From: FEB-22 sp003105195
GTDB lineage: Bacteria > Pseudomonadota > Alphaproteobacteria > Rhizobiales > Xanthobacteraceae
Assembly (NCBI GenBank): GCA_027493405.1
Contig: JAOSKV010000023.1
Coordinates: 255,857 to 319,856 of the forward strand
DNA: 64,000 nucleotides
Reading direction: 5' to 3'
A program made the position numbers and the translations under genes. Below, piece by piece: positions 12,139 through 21,305 of this stretch (positions are counted from its first letter, which is position 1; every line of letters starts with the position of its first letter). Under the pieces are notes generated by a model that was given only the letters and a program-made list of their open reading frames with translations, did not search any database and was not told where the DNA came from.

Positions 12139-14937
12139 ATGGACGCCATGACCGATGAAGCCGCCCGCGGCGCAGCCGATCTTCTCGACTTCAGACCGGT
12201 CACGGCCGATCTCGAACAGCTCGCCGCCGCGCATGCGGGCCGCGAGCGCGAGCTGCGCACCGCGGTCGCGCAACGGCTCAAGCGCACGCTGGCCGAGGGC
12301 CGCGCCGAGGCCGAGCGCCTGCTGCTCGAGGACCGCAAGGGCCGGCTCTGCGCCGAGCGGCTCTGCGTCATGCAGGACGAGATCGTCCGCGTGCTCTACG
12401 AGCTCGCGGCGCGCCTCTACAGCGCGGACAATCCGTCGGAGGCCGAGCGCATGGCCGTGGTCGCGACCGGCGGCTACGGCCGCGGACTGATGGCGCCGGG
12501 CTCCGACATCGACCTCCTGTTCCTGCTGCCCTACAAGCAGACCGCCTGGGGCGAGTCGGTGGCCGAGGCGATCCTCTACTGCCTGTGGGACACGGGCCTG
12601 AAAGTCGGCCACGCGACGCGCTCGGTCGCCGAGTGCATCCGCCAGGCCAAGGCCGACATGACGATCCGCACCGCGCTGCTCGAGGCGCGCTACCTCTTGG
12701 GCGACCGGACGCTGTTCGACGAGCTCGTGACGCGCTTCGACAAGGAGATCGTCAAGGGCACCGCGGCCGAGTTCGTGGCCGCGAAGCTCAGCGAGCGGGA
12801 GGAGCGGCACCGCCGCGCCGGGCAGTCACGCTACCTGGTCGAGCCCAACGTGAAGGACGGCAAGGGCGGCCTGCGCGACCTGCACACGCTGTTCTGGATC
12901 GCCAAGTACGTCTACCGCGTGCACGAGCCCAAGGAGCTGATCGAGCGCGGCGTGTTCGACGCCGACGAGTACAAGCTGTTCCGGCGCTGCGAGGACTTCC
13001 TGTGGTCGGTGCGCTGCCACATGCACTTCGTGTGCGGCCGGCCCGAGGAGCGGCTCTCCTTCGACATCCAGCGCGAGATCGCGCTGCGCCTCGGCTACAC
13101 GGAGCATCCCGGCCTCAAGGAGGTCGAGCGCTTCATGAAGCACTACTTCCTCAACGCCAAGAACGTCGGCGACCTCACCGCGATCCTGTGCGCGGGGCTG
13201 GAGGACCGGCAGGCCAAGGCGGTGCCGGTGCTCAACCGCTTCGTGCAGCGGCTGCGCCCGAAGAGCGGCCGGCGCGCGCTGCGCGAGTCGGAGGACTTCG
13301 TCAACGACAACAACCGCATCACCACGGCCGACGCGGACGTCTTCCGGCGGGATCCGGTCAACCTGATCCGCCTGTTCCGGCTGGCGCAGAAGCACAGCCT
13401 GGTGTTCCACCCGGACGCCATGCGGCTCGCCACCCGCTCGCTCAAGCTGATCGACCGGGAGCTGCGCGAGAACGAGGAGGCGAACCGGCTGCTGTTCGAG
13501 ATCCTGACCTCGGAGAACGCCGAGATCGTGCTGCGGCGGATGAACGAGACCGGCGTGCTCGGCCGCTTCGTGCCGGAGTTCGGCCGCGTGGTCGCGATGA
13601 TGCAGTTCAACATGTACCACCACTACACGGTGGACGAGCACCTGTTGCGCTGCATCGGCGTGCTCGCCGAGATCGAGCGCGGCGGCAACGACGAGTTCAC
13701 GCTCGCGACCGAGCTGATGCGCTCGATCCAGCCCGAGCACCGCCGCCTGCTCTACGTGGCGCTGTTCCTGCACGACATCGCCAAGGGCCGGATCGAGGAC
13801 CACTCGATCGCGGGCGCGCGCATCGCGCGGCGCTTCTGCCCGCGGCTCGGGCTCTCGGCCGTGGAGACCGAGATCGTCTCGTGGCTGGTCGAGAACCATC
13901 TCGTGATGTCCACGGTGGCGCAGTCGCGCGACCTCTCGGACCGCAAGACGATCGAGAACTTCGCCGCGGTGGTGCAGTCGCTCGAGCGCATGAAGCTGCT
14001 GGCGGTGCTCACCACGGCCGACATCCGCGCGGTCGGGCCCGGCGTGTGGAACGGCTGGAAGGCGCAGCTCATCCGCACGCTCTACTACGAGACCGAGCCG
14101 GTGCTGACCGGCGGCTTCTCGGAGGTGAACCGGGCGAAGCGCGTGAGCCTGGCGCAGGCGGAGTTCAAGGCGCATTCCGCCGACTGGCCGCAGGCGCAGC
14201 TCGACGCCTATGTGGCGCGCCACTACCCGGCCTACTGGCTGAAGGTCGACCTGCCGCACAAGATCCGGCACGCGCGCTTCGTGCGCGCCGCCGAGGCGGC
14301 CGGCAGGACGCTCGCGACCGAGGTCGGCTTCGACACCGCGCGCGGCGTCACCGAGCTCACGGTGCTCGCCCCGGACCATCCGCGGCTGCTGTCGATCCTG
14401 GCGGGCGCCTGCGCGGCCGCCGGCGCCAACATCGTCGACGCGCAGATCTACACCACCACGGACGGGCTCGCCCTCGACACCATCGCGGTCTCGCGCGAGT
14501 TCGACCGCGACGAGGACGAGGAGCGGCGCGCGCGGCGCATCGCCGACTCGATCGAGCGGGCGCTCAGCGGCGAGCTGCGCCTGCCCGACGTGATGGCGAA
14601 GCGCGGCCCCGCCAAGGGACGCATCCGCGCCTTCGCGGTCGTGCCCGAGGTGCTGATCAACAACCAGTGGTCCAACCGCTACACGGTGGTCGAGGTGACG
14701 GGTCTCGACCGCCCGGGCCTGCTCTACGAGCTGACCGCGACGCTGTCGCGCCTCAACCTCAACATCGCCTCGGCCCATGTGGCGACGTTCGGCGAGCGGG
14801 TGGTGGACGTGTTCTACGTCACGGACCTGCTCGGCGCGCAGATCACCTCGCCACCGCGGCAGGCCGCGATCAAGCGCGCCCTGCTCTCCCTGTTCGCGCC
14901 GGCCGACGAGAGCAAGGCCGCGACGGCCGCGGGCTGA
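12139..14937 (+). CDS. glnD: [protein-PII] uridylyltransferase / uridylyl-removing enzyme
   Basis: The central nitrogen sensor uridylylates PII (GlnB/GlnK) when glutamine is low and removes UMP when it is high. With the start at 12139 the protein has 932 residues, as in rhizobial GlnD. A GGGGGAACGCG ribosome site supports this ATG; a frame from 12007 is longer but its extra residues look non-coding. The nucleotidyltransferase motif GGYGRG with SDIDLL starts at about residue 112, the HD phosphohydrolase motif HDIAKG is near 545, and two ACT domains begin near 742 (LAPDHPRLLSILAG) and 853 (TGLDRPGLLYELTA). All key motifs are intact. It probably forms its own transcription unit. Confidence 0.96.
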   Translation: MDAMTDEAARGAADLLDFRPVTADLEQLAAAHAGRERELRTAVAQRLKRTLAEGRAEAERLLLEDRKGRLCAERLCVMQDEIVRVLYELAARLYSADNPSEAERMAVVATGGYGRGLMAPGSDIDLLFLLPYKQTAWGESVAEAILYCLWDTGLKVGHATRSVAECIRQAKADMTIRTALLEARYLLGDRTLFDELVTRFDKEIVKGTAAEFVAAKLSEREERHRRAGQSRYLVEPNVKDGKGGLRDLHTLFWIAKYVYRVHEPKELIERGVFDADEYKLFRRCEDFLWSVRCHMHFVCGRPEERLSFDIQREIALRLGYTEHPGLKEVERFMKHYFLNAKNVGDLTAILCAGLEDRQAKAVPVLNRFVQRLRPKSGRRALRESEDFVNDNNRITTADADVFRRDPVNLIRLFRLAQKHSLVFHPDAMRLATRSLKLIDRELRENEEANRLLFEILTSENAEIVLRRMNETGVLGRFVPEFGRVVAMMQFNMYHHYTVDEHLLRCIGVLAEIERGGNDEFTLATELMRSIQPEHRRLLYVALFLHDIAKGRIEDHSIAGARIARRFCPRLGLSAVETEIVSWLVENHLVMSTVAQSRDLSDRKTIENFAAVVQSLERMKLLAVLTTADIRAVGPGVWNGWKAQLIRTLYYETEPVLTGGFSEVNRAKRVSLAQAEFKAHSADWPQAQLDAYVARHYPAYWLKVDLPHKIRHARFVRAAEAAGRTLATEVGFDTARGVTELTVLAPDHPRLLSILAGACAAAGANIVDAQIYTTTDGLALDTIAVSREFDRDEDEERRARRIADSIERALSGELRLPDVMAKRGPAKGRIRAFAVVPEVLINNQWSNRYTVVEVTGLDRPGLLYELTATLSRLNLNIASAHVATFGERVVDVFYVTDLLGAQITSPPRQAAIKRALLSLFAPADESKAATAAG

Positions 14938-15026
14938 CGGCCGGCCCCGCGCCGCCGTGACGAATCCCGGAATTCCCGGCATGCTGGCCCGAGACGAGCC
15001 GCCCGGACGGGCGTGACAGGAGGCGC

Positions 15027-15356
15027 ATGATGACGAACGGCGACGCCAAGGTGCGGCGGACCCTGCATTTCCGGTTCACGCTGCCGACCGCGGACCCGTC
15101 GCAGCTCCTCGCCTTCCTGAAGGCGCTGACGCCCTATTACGAGTTCTTCGGCGGCACGCGCGTGCGCTTCCTGCAGAACACCGACGACCCCACCCGGTTC
15201 ATCCAGGTGATCGAGTACGAGGCGCCGGAGACGATGGAGACGAACCGGCAGCGGATCGCCAGCGACCCCCGCGTGCAGGCCTATCTCCAGGCCTGGCGCA
15301 CCATGGTGCCGGGTGCGATCGAGATCGACGTCTACCGCGACGTCGAAGGGACCTGA
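15027..15356 (+). CDS. hypothetical protein, 109 aa
   Basis: A small soluble protein with no family I can name with confidence. It has an alternating strand/helix pattern (TLHFRFTLPTADPSQLLAFLKALTP, VRFLQNTDDPTRFIQVIEYE, AYLQAWRTMVPGAIEIDVYR). Such a pattern is seen in dimeric alpha-beta barrel (ABM-like) proteins, which would explain a compact single domain. ACAGGAGGCGCATG gives a strong ribosome site and fixes the start. Codon use matches the neighbours. It is followed by a convergent hairpin terminator and so stands alone or is the last gene behind glnD, 89 bases upstream. Confidence 0.7.
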   Translation: MMTNGDAKVRRTLHFRFTLPTADPSQLLAFLKALTPYYEFFGGTRVRFLQNTDDPTRFIQVIEYEAPETMETNRQRIASDPRVQAYLQAWRTMVPGAIEIDVYRDVEGT

Positions 15357-15372
15357 CCGGTTCGGCGGGTCC

Positions 15373-15404
15373 GGCTTCACCTCTCCGGGCGGAGAGGTGA
15401 AGCC
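15373..15404. terminator. bidirectional hairpin between convergent genes
   Basis: GGCTTCACCTCTCC and GGAGAGGTGAAGCC form a perfect 14-base stem with a GGGC loop. It lies between the stop of the rightward 109-aa gene (15356) and the stop of the leftward 68-aa gene (15420). There is no strong T-tract, so it may be an intrinsic terminator of the GC-rich type or an mRNA-end stabiliser. Confidence 0.7.
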
Positions 15405-15419
15405 CAGGCCCGAGACCCC

Positions 15420-15626
15420 TTACTTCTTCTTGCCCTTCTTGGCGGGCTTCGGCTGCGAGGCCGCGAGCACCGACTGCGCCGGCACGAAGATCTGGCTGAT
15501 GCCATCCTTCACCAGCCGCGCGCCGGGCTCGTTCGGATCGGCCGCCTTCTTCTTCGCCGCCAGCGCCACGGCCGGCAGAGAGGCCACGAAGAGAGCCGCA
15601 AGGAGCCACAAGGTCGTTTTCCGCAT
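15420..15626 (-). CDS. small secreted lysine-rich hypothetical protein, 68 aa
   Basis: Starts MRKTTLWLLAALFVASLPAV followed by ALAAKKK, a clear Sec signal peptide with a cleavable ALA site. The mature peptide is about 45 residues and ends PKPAKKGKKK, so it is strongly basic. The start at 15626 is chosen for the signal peptide and the GGGGATT ribosome site; a longer frame adds an unlikely leader. No enzymatic motif is visible. A basic periplasmic peptide could bind nucleic acid or lipid/cell-wall polyanions, but this is inference only. Confidence 0.65.
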   Translation of the reverse strand: MRKTTLWLLAALFVASLPAVALAAKKKAADPNEPGARLVKDGISQIFVPAQSVLAASQPKPAKKGKKK

Positions 15627-15812
15627 AATCAATCCCCAAGATCGTTCTGCCGCCGGCCACCCGGGGCGGCCCATTATGCCGAAAATTGGAACTTTGCGAA
15701 GCATCGTGCGGGCGGCCGGCAGACCGCCGGCCCGGCGCCCCGGGTACTTAACCGCCCCTTAAACGGCGCCCGTTAGCGTCGGGGCACCGCTATCGGGCGG
15801 TGGGGAGAGCCA

Positions 15813-18020
15813 ATGGCGTCGGGACGGCGGAAGGCAAAGGAGCGCCGCGAGCCGATCTTCGACGCGACGCCGACGCCGGGACTCGACCTGCGCCCGGATC
15901 CGCGCGACCGTCCGGGCGGTCCGCCCGTGAGCGAGGCGGGAGAGCCGCGGACGCGCGCGCGCCGGCGCAAGAGCGCGGACAATGACGACCTGCCGGAGGA
16001 GCGAAGCCACCAGACGCGGGCGCGCAAACGCCCGGCACGACGCAAGCGCGGCGGCGGCGACGGGCGCTCCTTCTTCGGACGGCTCGCCTATTGGACCGCG
16101 GTGCTCGGTCTCTGGGGGACGATCGGCGCGGTGGCGGCGGTCGCCGTGGTGGCGTTGCGGCTGCCGCCGATCCAGTCGCTGGAGGTGCCGAAACGCCCGC
16201 CTTCGATCCAGATCCTCGGCCTCAACGGCCGGGTGCTGGCGACGCGCGGCGAGATGGGTGGCGCGGCGGTGGCGCTGAAGCAGCTGCCGAAGCACCTCAC
16301 CAATGCCTTCATCGCGATCGAGGACCGCCGCTTCCATTCGCATCTCGGTCTCGATCCGTTCGGCATCGCGCGCGCCCTCCTCGCCAATGTGATGCGCCGC
16401 GGCGTCGCGCAAGGCGGCTCGACCATCACACAGCAGCTCGCCAAGAACCTGTTTCTCACCCAGGAGCGCACGCTCGAGCGCAAGCTGCAGGAGGTGGTGC
16501 TGGCGCTCTGGCTCGAGCACAAGTTCAGCAAGGAGCAGATCCTCGAGCTCTATCTCAACCGGGTCTATTTCGGCTCCGGCGCCTACGGGGTCGAGGCGGC
16601 GGCGCAGCGTTATTTCGGCAAGTCGGCGCGCCAGGTCACGCTTTCGGAAGCGGCGCTGCTCGCGGGCCTGGTCAAGTCGCCCTCGCGGCTCGCGCCGACG
16701 CGCAACTTCGACGGCGCGGAACGGCGCGCCCAGGTCGTGATCGCGGCCATGATCGACGCCGGCTTCATCGGCGACGACGCCGCCAAGGCCGCGTTCGCGC
16801 AGGCGCCCGCCATCGTCAAGGGCTCGCCCGGCGGCTCGCTCGACTATGTGGGCGACTACGTGCTGGACGTGCTCAACGACCTGATCGGCCATTTCGAGCA
16901 GGACATCGTGGTCACCACGACGATCGATCCCCTGCTGCAGGCCGCCGCCGAGAAGGCCCTGGTGGACGTGCTCGCGGCGCAGGGACAAAAGCTCGGCGTC
17001 GGCCAGGGCGCGCTGGTCGCGATGACGCCGCAGGGGGCGGTGCGCGCCCTGGTCGGCGGGCGCAATTACGGCGAGAGCCAGTTCAACCGCGCGGTCTCGG
17101 CCAGGCGCCAGCCGGGCTCCGCCTTCAAGCCCTTCGTCTACCTCGCGGCGCTGGAGCGCGGGCTCACGCCCGACTCGGTGCGCCTCGACGCCCCGGTCGA
17201 GATCAAGGGCTGGCGGCCCGAGAACTACACGCGGGAATATTTCGGCCAGGTCACGCTCACGCGGGCGCTCGCGCTCTCGCTCAACACGGTCTCGGTGCGG
17301 CTCACCCTCGAGGTCGGGCCGAAGGCCGTGGTGCGCACCGCGCATCGCCTCGGCATCGCCTCCCGGCTCGAGCCCAACGCCTCGATCGCGCTCGGCACCT
17401 CGGAGGTCTCGGTGCTGGAGCTCACCGGCGCCTATGCGCCGTTCGCGAACGGCGGCATCGCGATCGCGCCGCACATCGTCGAGCGGATCCGCACGGCGGA
17501 GGGCAAGGAGCTCTATCGCGCCCGCGACCCCGGCCTCGGCCGCGTCATCGACGACCGCCATGTCGCGATGATGAACACCATGATGCAGGAGACGCTGCTC
17601 GCCGGCACCGGGCGCAAGGCCGAGCTGCCGGGCTGGCAGGCCGCCGGCAAGACCGGCACGAGCCAGGATTTCCGCGACGCCTGGTTCGTCGGCTACACGG
17701 GCCAGCTCGTCGCCGGGGTCTGGCTCGGCAACGACGACAACTCGTCCACCAGGAAGCTGAGCGGCAGCGGGCTGCCCGTGGAGATCTGGAGCCGCTTCAT
17801 GAAGCCGGCGCATCAGGGCCTCGCCCGGACCGACCTGCCGGGCCTCTCCCACGGCATTTTCGGCGGCCCGCCGGTGCCGCCCGCCACCATCCCGCCGAGC
17901 CACGGCGCGCCGATGCCCCCGGGACCGGTGGCGCATGTCCCGAGCCGCGCCGAGCCGAACACCGGCGGCAGCGTCGCCCTCGACGGCTGGCTGATCGACC
18001 GGCTGTTCGGGCGACGCTAG
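15813..18020 (+). CDS. class A penicillin-binding protein (PBP1A/1C-type bifunctional transglycosylase/transpeptidase)
   Basis: Polymerises lipid II into glycan strands and cross-links the peptides at the outer face of the inner membrane. The 735 residues start with a long basic cytoplasmic tail (about 85 residues rich in Arg/Lys), then one membrane helix (about 89-113). The GT51 domain has catalytic Glu at about residue 170 in AIEDRRFHSH, then GGSTITQQLAKN and the RKLQEVVLALWLE segment. The transpeptidase domain has the nucleophile Ser436 in GSAFK, SLN in ALSLNTVSV, and KTG at 613-615. The C-terminal tail is Pro-rich. GGGGAGAGCC gives the start. The gene ends overlapping by 4 bases with the convergent MFS gene. 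Confidence 0.93.
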   Translation: MASGRRKAKERREPIFDATPTPGLDLRPDPRDRPGGPPVSEAGEPRTRARRRKSADNDDLPEERSHQTRARKRPARRKRGGGDGRSFFGRLAYWTAVLGLWGTIGAVAAVAVVALRLPPIQSLEVPKRPPSIQILGLNGRVLATRGEMGGAAVALKQLPKHLTNAFIAIEDRRFHSHLGLDPFGIARALLANVMRRGVAQGGSTITQQLAKNLFLTQERTLERKLQEVVLALWLEHKFSKEQILELYLNRVYFGSGAYGVEAAAQRYFGKSARQVTLSEAALLAGLVKSPSRLAPTRNFDGAERRAQVVIAAMIDAGFIGDDAAKAAFAQAPAIVKGSPGGSLDYVGDYVLDVLNDLIGHFEQDIVVTTTIDPLLQAAAEKALVDVLAAQGQKLGVGQGALVAMTPQGAVRALVGGRNYGESQFNRAVSARRQPGSAFKPFVYLAALERGLTPDSVRLDAPVEIKGWRPENYTREYFGQVTLTRALALSLNTVSVRLTLEVGPKAVVRTAHRLGIASRLEPNASIALGTSEVSVLELTGAYAPFANGGIAIAPHIVERIRTAEGKELYRARDPGLGRVIDDRHVAMMNTMMQETLLAGTGRKAELPGWQAAGKTGTSQDFRDAWFVGYTGQLVAGVWLGNDDNSSTRKLSGSGLPVEIWSRFMKPAHQGLARTDLPGLSHGIFGGPPVPPATIPPSHGAPMPPGPVAHVPSRAEPNTGGSVALDGWLIDRLFGRR

Positions 18021-19222
18021 CCGCGCGCGTCGCGCGCCTTCGCGCGCAACTCCCGGGTCGTCACCCAGATGAGCAGCGTGAGCAGGCCGAGCGCCGCGAG
18101 CGGCACCGCGAGCGGCCAGGCGCTGGCGCCGAGCGCCAGGCCGACCGCGATGCCGACCAGGGTCGCCGAGCCCATCTGCGCGACGCCGACCAGGGAGGAG
18201 GCGGCGCCGGCGCGGTGGGGGAACGGCATCAGCGCGCCCGCGATGGTCTGCGGCTGCACCAGCCCCATGCCGCAGGCGTAGAGCGCGACGGCGGCGACGA
18301 TCGGCACGACCGAATCGCCGAGCCAGACCGCGGCGAGGCTGCCGAGACCGCCGAGCGCCAGCAGGATTGCGCCGAGGCCGATGGTGCGGTCGAGCCCGAG
18401 CCGCATCACGGCGCGGGTCGCCAGCACGCTGCCGGTGAGGAAGCCGAGGCTCGCCGTCGCGAAGGCGAAGCCGAACCAGAGAGGCGTCAGGCCGTAGAGC
18501 TCCTGGAGCACGAAAGGCGAGGCGGAGATCCAGGCGAACACGCCGCCGAAGCTCGCCGCGATGAGGCTCAGATAGGCGAGGAACACCCGGCTGCGCAGGA
18601 TCTCGCGATAGGCGGCGAGCATCGCCGCGACGCCCGGCGGATCGGCGGCGCGTGCGCGCAGGGTCTCGGGCAGCAGGCGCCACACCAGGAGCACCGCCGC
18701 GACGCCGATGAGCGCGAGCACGCCGAAGTTCGCGCGCCAGCCGAAGGCGCTCTGCAGCACGCCGCCGACGGTCGGCGCGATCACGGGCGCGAGCGCGAAG
18801 ATCGCGCCCATCAGGGCGAGCTCGCGGCCGGCGCGCGCGCCCTCGTAGAGGTCGCGCACGATGGCGCGGGCGATCACGATGGAGCCGGAGGAGCCGAGCG
18901 CCTGCAGCGCGCGCGCCGCGAGCAGCGCCTCGATGCTCGGCGCGAGCGCGCAGGCGAGGCTCGCGACGCAGTAGCCCGCGAGCGCGACCATCAGCACCGG
19001 CTTGCGGCCGTAGCGGTCGGAGAGCGGACCATAGAGGACCTGCCCGACCGCATAGGCGACGAGATAGACCGAGAGGGTGAGCTGCACGGTCGCGGGCGAG
19101 GCTGAGAGTCGCCGGCCGATGTCGGGCAGCGAGGCCAGATACATGTCGACCGAGAACGGCCCGAGCGCGGTGAGCAGCGCGAGCAGCGCGGTCAACGCGA
19201 AGGTGTCCGGCCGCAGCTTCAT
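18017..19222 (-). CDS. Bcr/CflA family multidrug efflux MFS transporter
   Basis: A 401-residue inner-membrane proton antiporter of the drug-export branch of the MFS superfamily. About twelve hydrophobic segments are visible. The family-typical first helix contains LGPFSVDMYLASLPDIG, and the loop 2-3 signature is GPLSDRYGRKP. The late motif QTIAGALMPFPHRAGAASSL is characteristic of Bcr/CflA, whose members export bicyclomycin, chloramphenicol or sulfonamides; the substrate here is unknown. The start at 19222 begins directly with the first helix. The YgjP-type protease gene ends 22 bases upstream on the same strand, so the two are likely co-transcribed. Confidence 0.92.
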   Translation of the reverse strand: MKLRPDTFALTALLALLTALGPFSVDMYLASLPDIGRRLSASPATVQLTLSVYLVAYAVGQVLYGPLSDRYGRKPVLMVALAGYCVASLACALAPSIEALLAARALQALGSSGSIVIARAIVRDLYEGARAGRELALMGAIFALAPVIAPTVGGVLQSAFGWRANFGVLALIGVAAVLLVWRLLPETLRARAADPPGVAAMLAAYREILRSRVFLAYLSLIAASFGGVFAWISASPFVLQELYGLTPLWFGFAFATASLGFLTGSVLATRAVMRLGLDRTIGLGAILLALGGLGSLAAVWLGDSVVPIVAAVALYACGMGLVQPQTIAGALMPFPHRAGAASSLVGVAQMGSATLVGIAVGLALGASAWPLAVPLAALGLLTLLIWVTTRELRAKARDARG

Positions 19223-19244
19223 GGGTTTCGGGACACGCGGCCGC

Positions 19245-20033
19245 TCAATAGGCGGTGCCGGTCGCGTCCGGGACCTCTTCGTGCGCGCGCTCGCCGTAGC
19301 GGTGCAGGCGCGTGCCGTGGGCGTCGAGCCAGGCCTTGGCGCGCCGCCAGTCGGGACAGAGGCGCTCGACGAGGCGCCAGAAGCGGCGCGAGTGGTTCAT
19401 CTCCCGCAGATGGGCGACCTCGTGCGCCGCGAGGTAGTCGAGCACGTGCGGCGGCGCCAGGATCAGGCGCCAGGAATAGCTGAGCACCCCGGTGGACGAG
19501 CAGGAGCCCCAGCGGCTGGTCTGGTCGCGCACGACGACGCGCCGCAGCGCCACGCCGAGCGCGTCCGCGTGGCGGCGGCTCGCGGCCTCGAGATCGCGCT
19601 TCGCCTCGCGCTTGAGGAAGTCGCGCAGGCGGCGCGGCAGATGGGCGGCAGCGCCCGCCACGCACAGGCACGGCGCGTCGCCGCCGGCCTCGACCCAAAC
19701 GGTGCCGCGCAGGCCCGGCCGATGCGCGATGCGGTGCGGCGCGCCGCGCAAGGGGATCTCGCCGCCGGGCGCGAAGGGCACCGGCTGCGGCAGGCGCGAG
19801 AGGCGCGCCGCGATCCAGGCGCCGTTGCGTTCCGCGAAGGCGCGGGCGTCCTTCAGGGTGCCGCGCGGCGGCAGGGTCAGCACCACCTCGCGGCTCGCGG
19901 CGAGCACCCGCAGGGTGTAGCGCCGCGCCCGGTCGTGGCGGCGCAGGCGCACGCTGTAGACCTGACGATCGAACACGATCTCCAGGCTCTGCGGCTGCGG
20001 CGGTCGGCGGAACAGGAGCGCGCGGAGGGACAT
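19245..20033 (-). CDS. M48/YgjP-type (DUF45) zinc metallopeptidase
   Basis: A 262-residue cytoplasmic protein. The zinc-binding HEVAH lies in AAHEVAHLREMNHSRRFW, followed by the third ligand region, and is preceded by the family hallmark RWGSCSSTGVLSYSWRL. These define the YgjP/SprT-like DUF45 group. Members are predicted proteases; some are linked to restriction systems, most have no known role. The start at 20033 (MSLRALLFRRPP) matches rhizobial homologues I recall; an alternative ATG at 20072 would add 13 residues. It sits between the exporter operon (upstream, same strand) and the MFS gene, with 64 bases to the HlyD gene end. Confidence 0.85.
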   Translation of the reverse strand: MSLRALLFRRPPQPQSLEIVFDRQVYSVRLRRHDRARRYTLRVLAASREVVLTLPPRGTLKDARAFAERNGAWIAARLSRLPQPVPFAPGGEIPLRGAPHRIAHRPGLRGTVWVEAGGDAPCLCVAGAAAHLPRRLRDFLKREAKRDLEAASRRHADALGVALRRVVVRDQTSRWGSCSSTGVLSYSWRLILAPPHVLDYLAAHEVAHLREMNHSRRFWRLVERLCPDWRRAKAWLDAHGTRLHRYGERAHEEVPDATGTAY

Positions 20034-20097
20034 GCGGTTTGCTGCCGGCGAATCGTGGCGGGATGATGCCATATCGGGCCGCCCGCCGGGCGAACCT

Positions 20098-21300
20098 TCA
20101 TTCGCGCCGCGCGACCCGCGTGCCGTCCTGGATGCGGTCGCTGGGATGCAGCACGACCTCCTCGCCGGCGGAGAGGCCCGAGACCACCCGGGCCGCATGC
20201 AGGTTGCGCTCGCCGATCTCGATCGTGCGCAGGCGCGCGCGGCCGCCGGACACCGCGAAGACGGCCCAGCTGTCGCCCTTGCGGAACAGCGCGCCGAGCG
20301 GCACCAGCAGCACGTCCTCGCCCTGCCAGACCGCGATCCGGGCGACCACGCGGAAGCCGTGGCCGAGCCGGCGCCAGCGCTCCGGCGGGTCGACGAGGTC
20401 GAGGATCGTCTTGACGCGCTGCTCCTCGATGCCCAAGGCCGACACCTTGGTGAAGCCGGACGGCTCGATGCGCCGCACCCGCGCGGCGAGCGCCGGCTCG
20501 CCGCCCCAGCTTTCGATGCGCGCGGCCGCGCCCTCCTTCACGCGCACGGCGTCGCGGGAGAGCAGGTCGACGGCGATCTCGAGCGCGGCGGGGTCGCCGA
20601 GCTCCATCAGGGGCGCACCGGCCTGCACGACCTGCTCGCTCTCCACCACGACGCGCAGCACGCGCCCGCTCACGGGCGAGCGCGCCTGGATGCAGCAGGC
20701 GGCGGCCTTGGAATCGATCTCGGTCGGCTGGATCAGCCGGGCACGGGCGCTCTCGAGCTCCTGGCGGCGCACCTCCCGGGTGGCGCGGGCGCTCGCGAGG
20801 CTCGCCTCGGCCAGCGCCGCGTCGAGCCGCGCCTTCTCGAGGGCGCGCTCGGGCAGCGCCTGGCGCTCGGCGAGCTCGCGCGCGCGCCGCAGGTCGGCCT
20901 CGGCGAAGTCGAGCTGGGAGCGGGCCTGCCGCACCTGCGCCTCGGCGAGCGCCACGGCCGCGCTCGCCGCCTCGACGGCCGCCTCGTTGACGCGCTGGGT
21001 GCGGACGTCGAGGAAGGCCGGCATGGTCGGCTCGATGATGGCGACGACCGTGTCGCCCGCGACCACCTCGTCGCCCACCCGCAGCGGCGCCCGCATGAGC
21101 TTGCCGGTGACCGGGGCGGACACCGTGTAGACGTCGCGGATGCGCGTCACGCCCTCGTCCTCGACCGTGACCTCGAGGGCGCCGCGCGCAACGGCGGCGA
21201 AATCGGCCGGAACCGGCTTCGGCCACAGGGCCCAGGCCGCGGCCCCCGCGCAGGCGAGCGCGACGGCGGTCCAGGTGGCGCGAGCGGCGAACTTCTGCAT
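20098..21300 (-). CDS. HlyD/MacA-like periplasmic adaptor of an ABC exporter
   Basis: A 400-residue membrane-fusion protein. An N-terminal anchor (WTAVALACAGAAAWALW) is followed by a barrel/lipoyl half containing YTVSAPVTGKLM, then a long alpha-helical hairpin (about 110-200, rich in Ala/Glu/Arg) and a second lipoyl half containing CCIQARSPVSGRVL. The C-terminal beta domain includes LVPLGALFRKGDSWAVF. It starts 5 bases after the FtsX-type permease stop, and the ATPase is immediately before that, so ATPase, permease and adaptor form one operon. The order and types resemble DevBCA/MacAB-like exporters for lipids, peptides or drugs; no outer-membrane channel gene is nearby. Confidence 0.9.
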   Translation of the reverse strand: MQKFAARATWTAVALACAGAAAWALWPKPVPADFAAVARGALEVTVEDEGVTRIRDVYTVSAPVTGKLMRAPLRVGDEVVAGDTVVAIIEPTMPAFLDVRTQRVNEAAVEAASAAVALAEAQVRQARSQLDFAEADLRRARELAERQALPERALEKARLDAALAEASLASARATREVRRQELESARARLIQPTEIDSKAAACCIQARSPVSGRVLRVVVESEQVVQAGAPLMELGDPAALEIAVDLLSRDAVRVKEGAAARIESWGGEPALAARVRRIEPSGFTKVSALGIEEQRVKTILDLVDPPERWRRLGHGFRVVARIAVWQGEDVLLVPLGALFRKGDSWAVFAVSGGRARLRTIEIGERNLHAARVVSGLSAGEEVVLHPSDRIQDGTRVARRE

Positions 21301-21305
21301 CGGCG

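Noticed and set aside
15759..18683. 974-codon antisense frame across the penicillin-binding protein gene
   Set aside because: It is a shadow of the conserved PBP frame; only its part beyond 18017 overlaps a real gene (MFS), in another frame.
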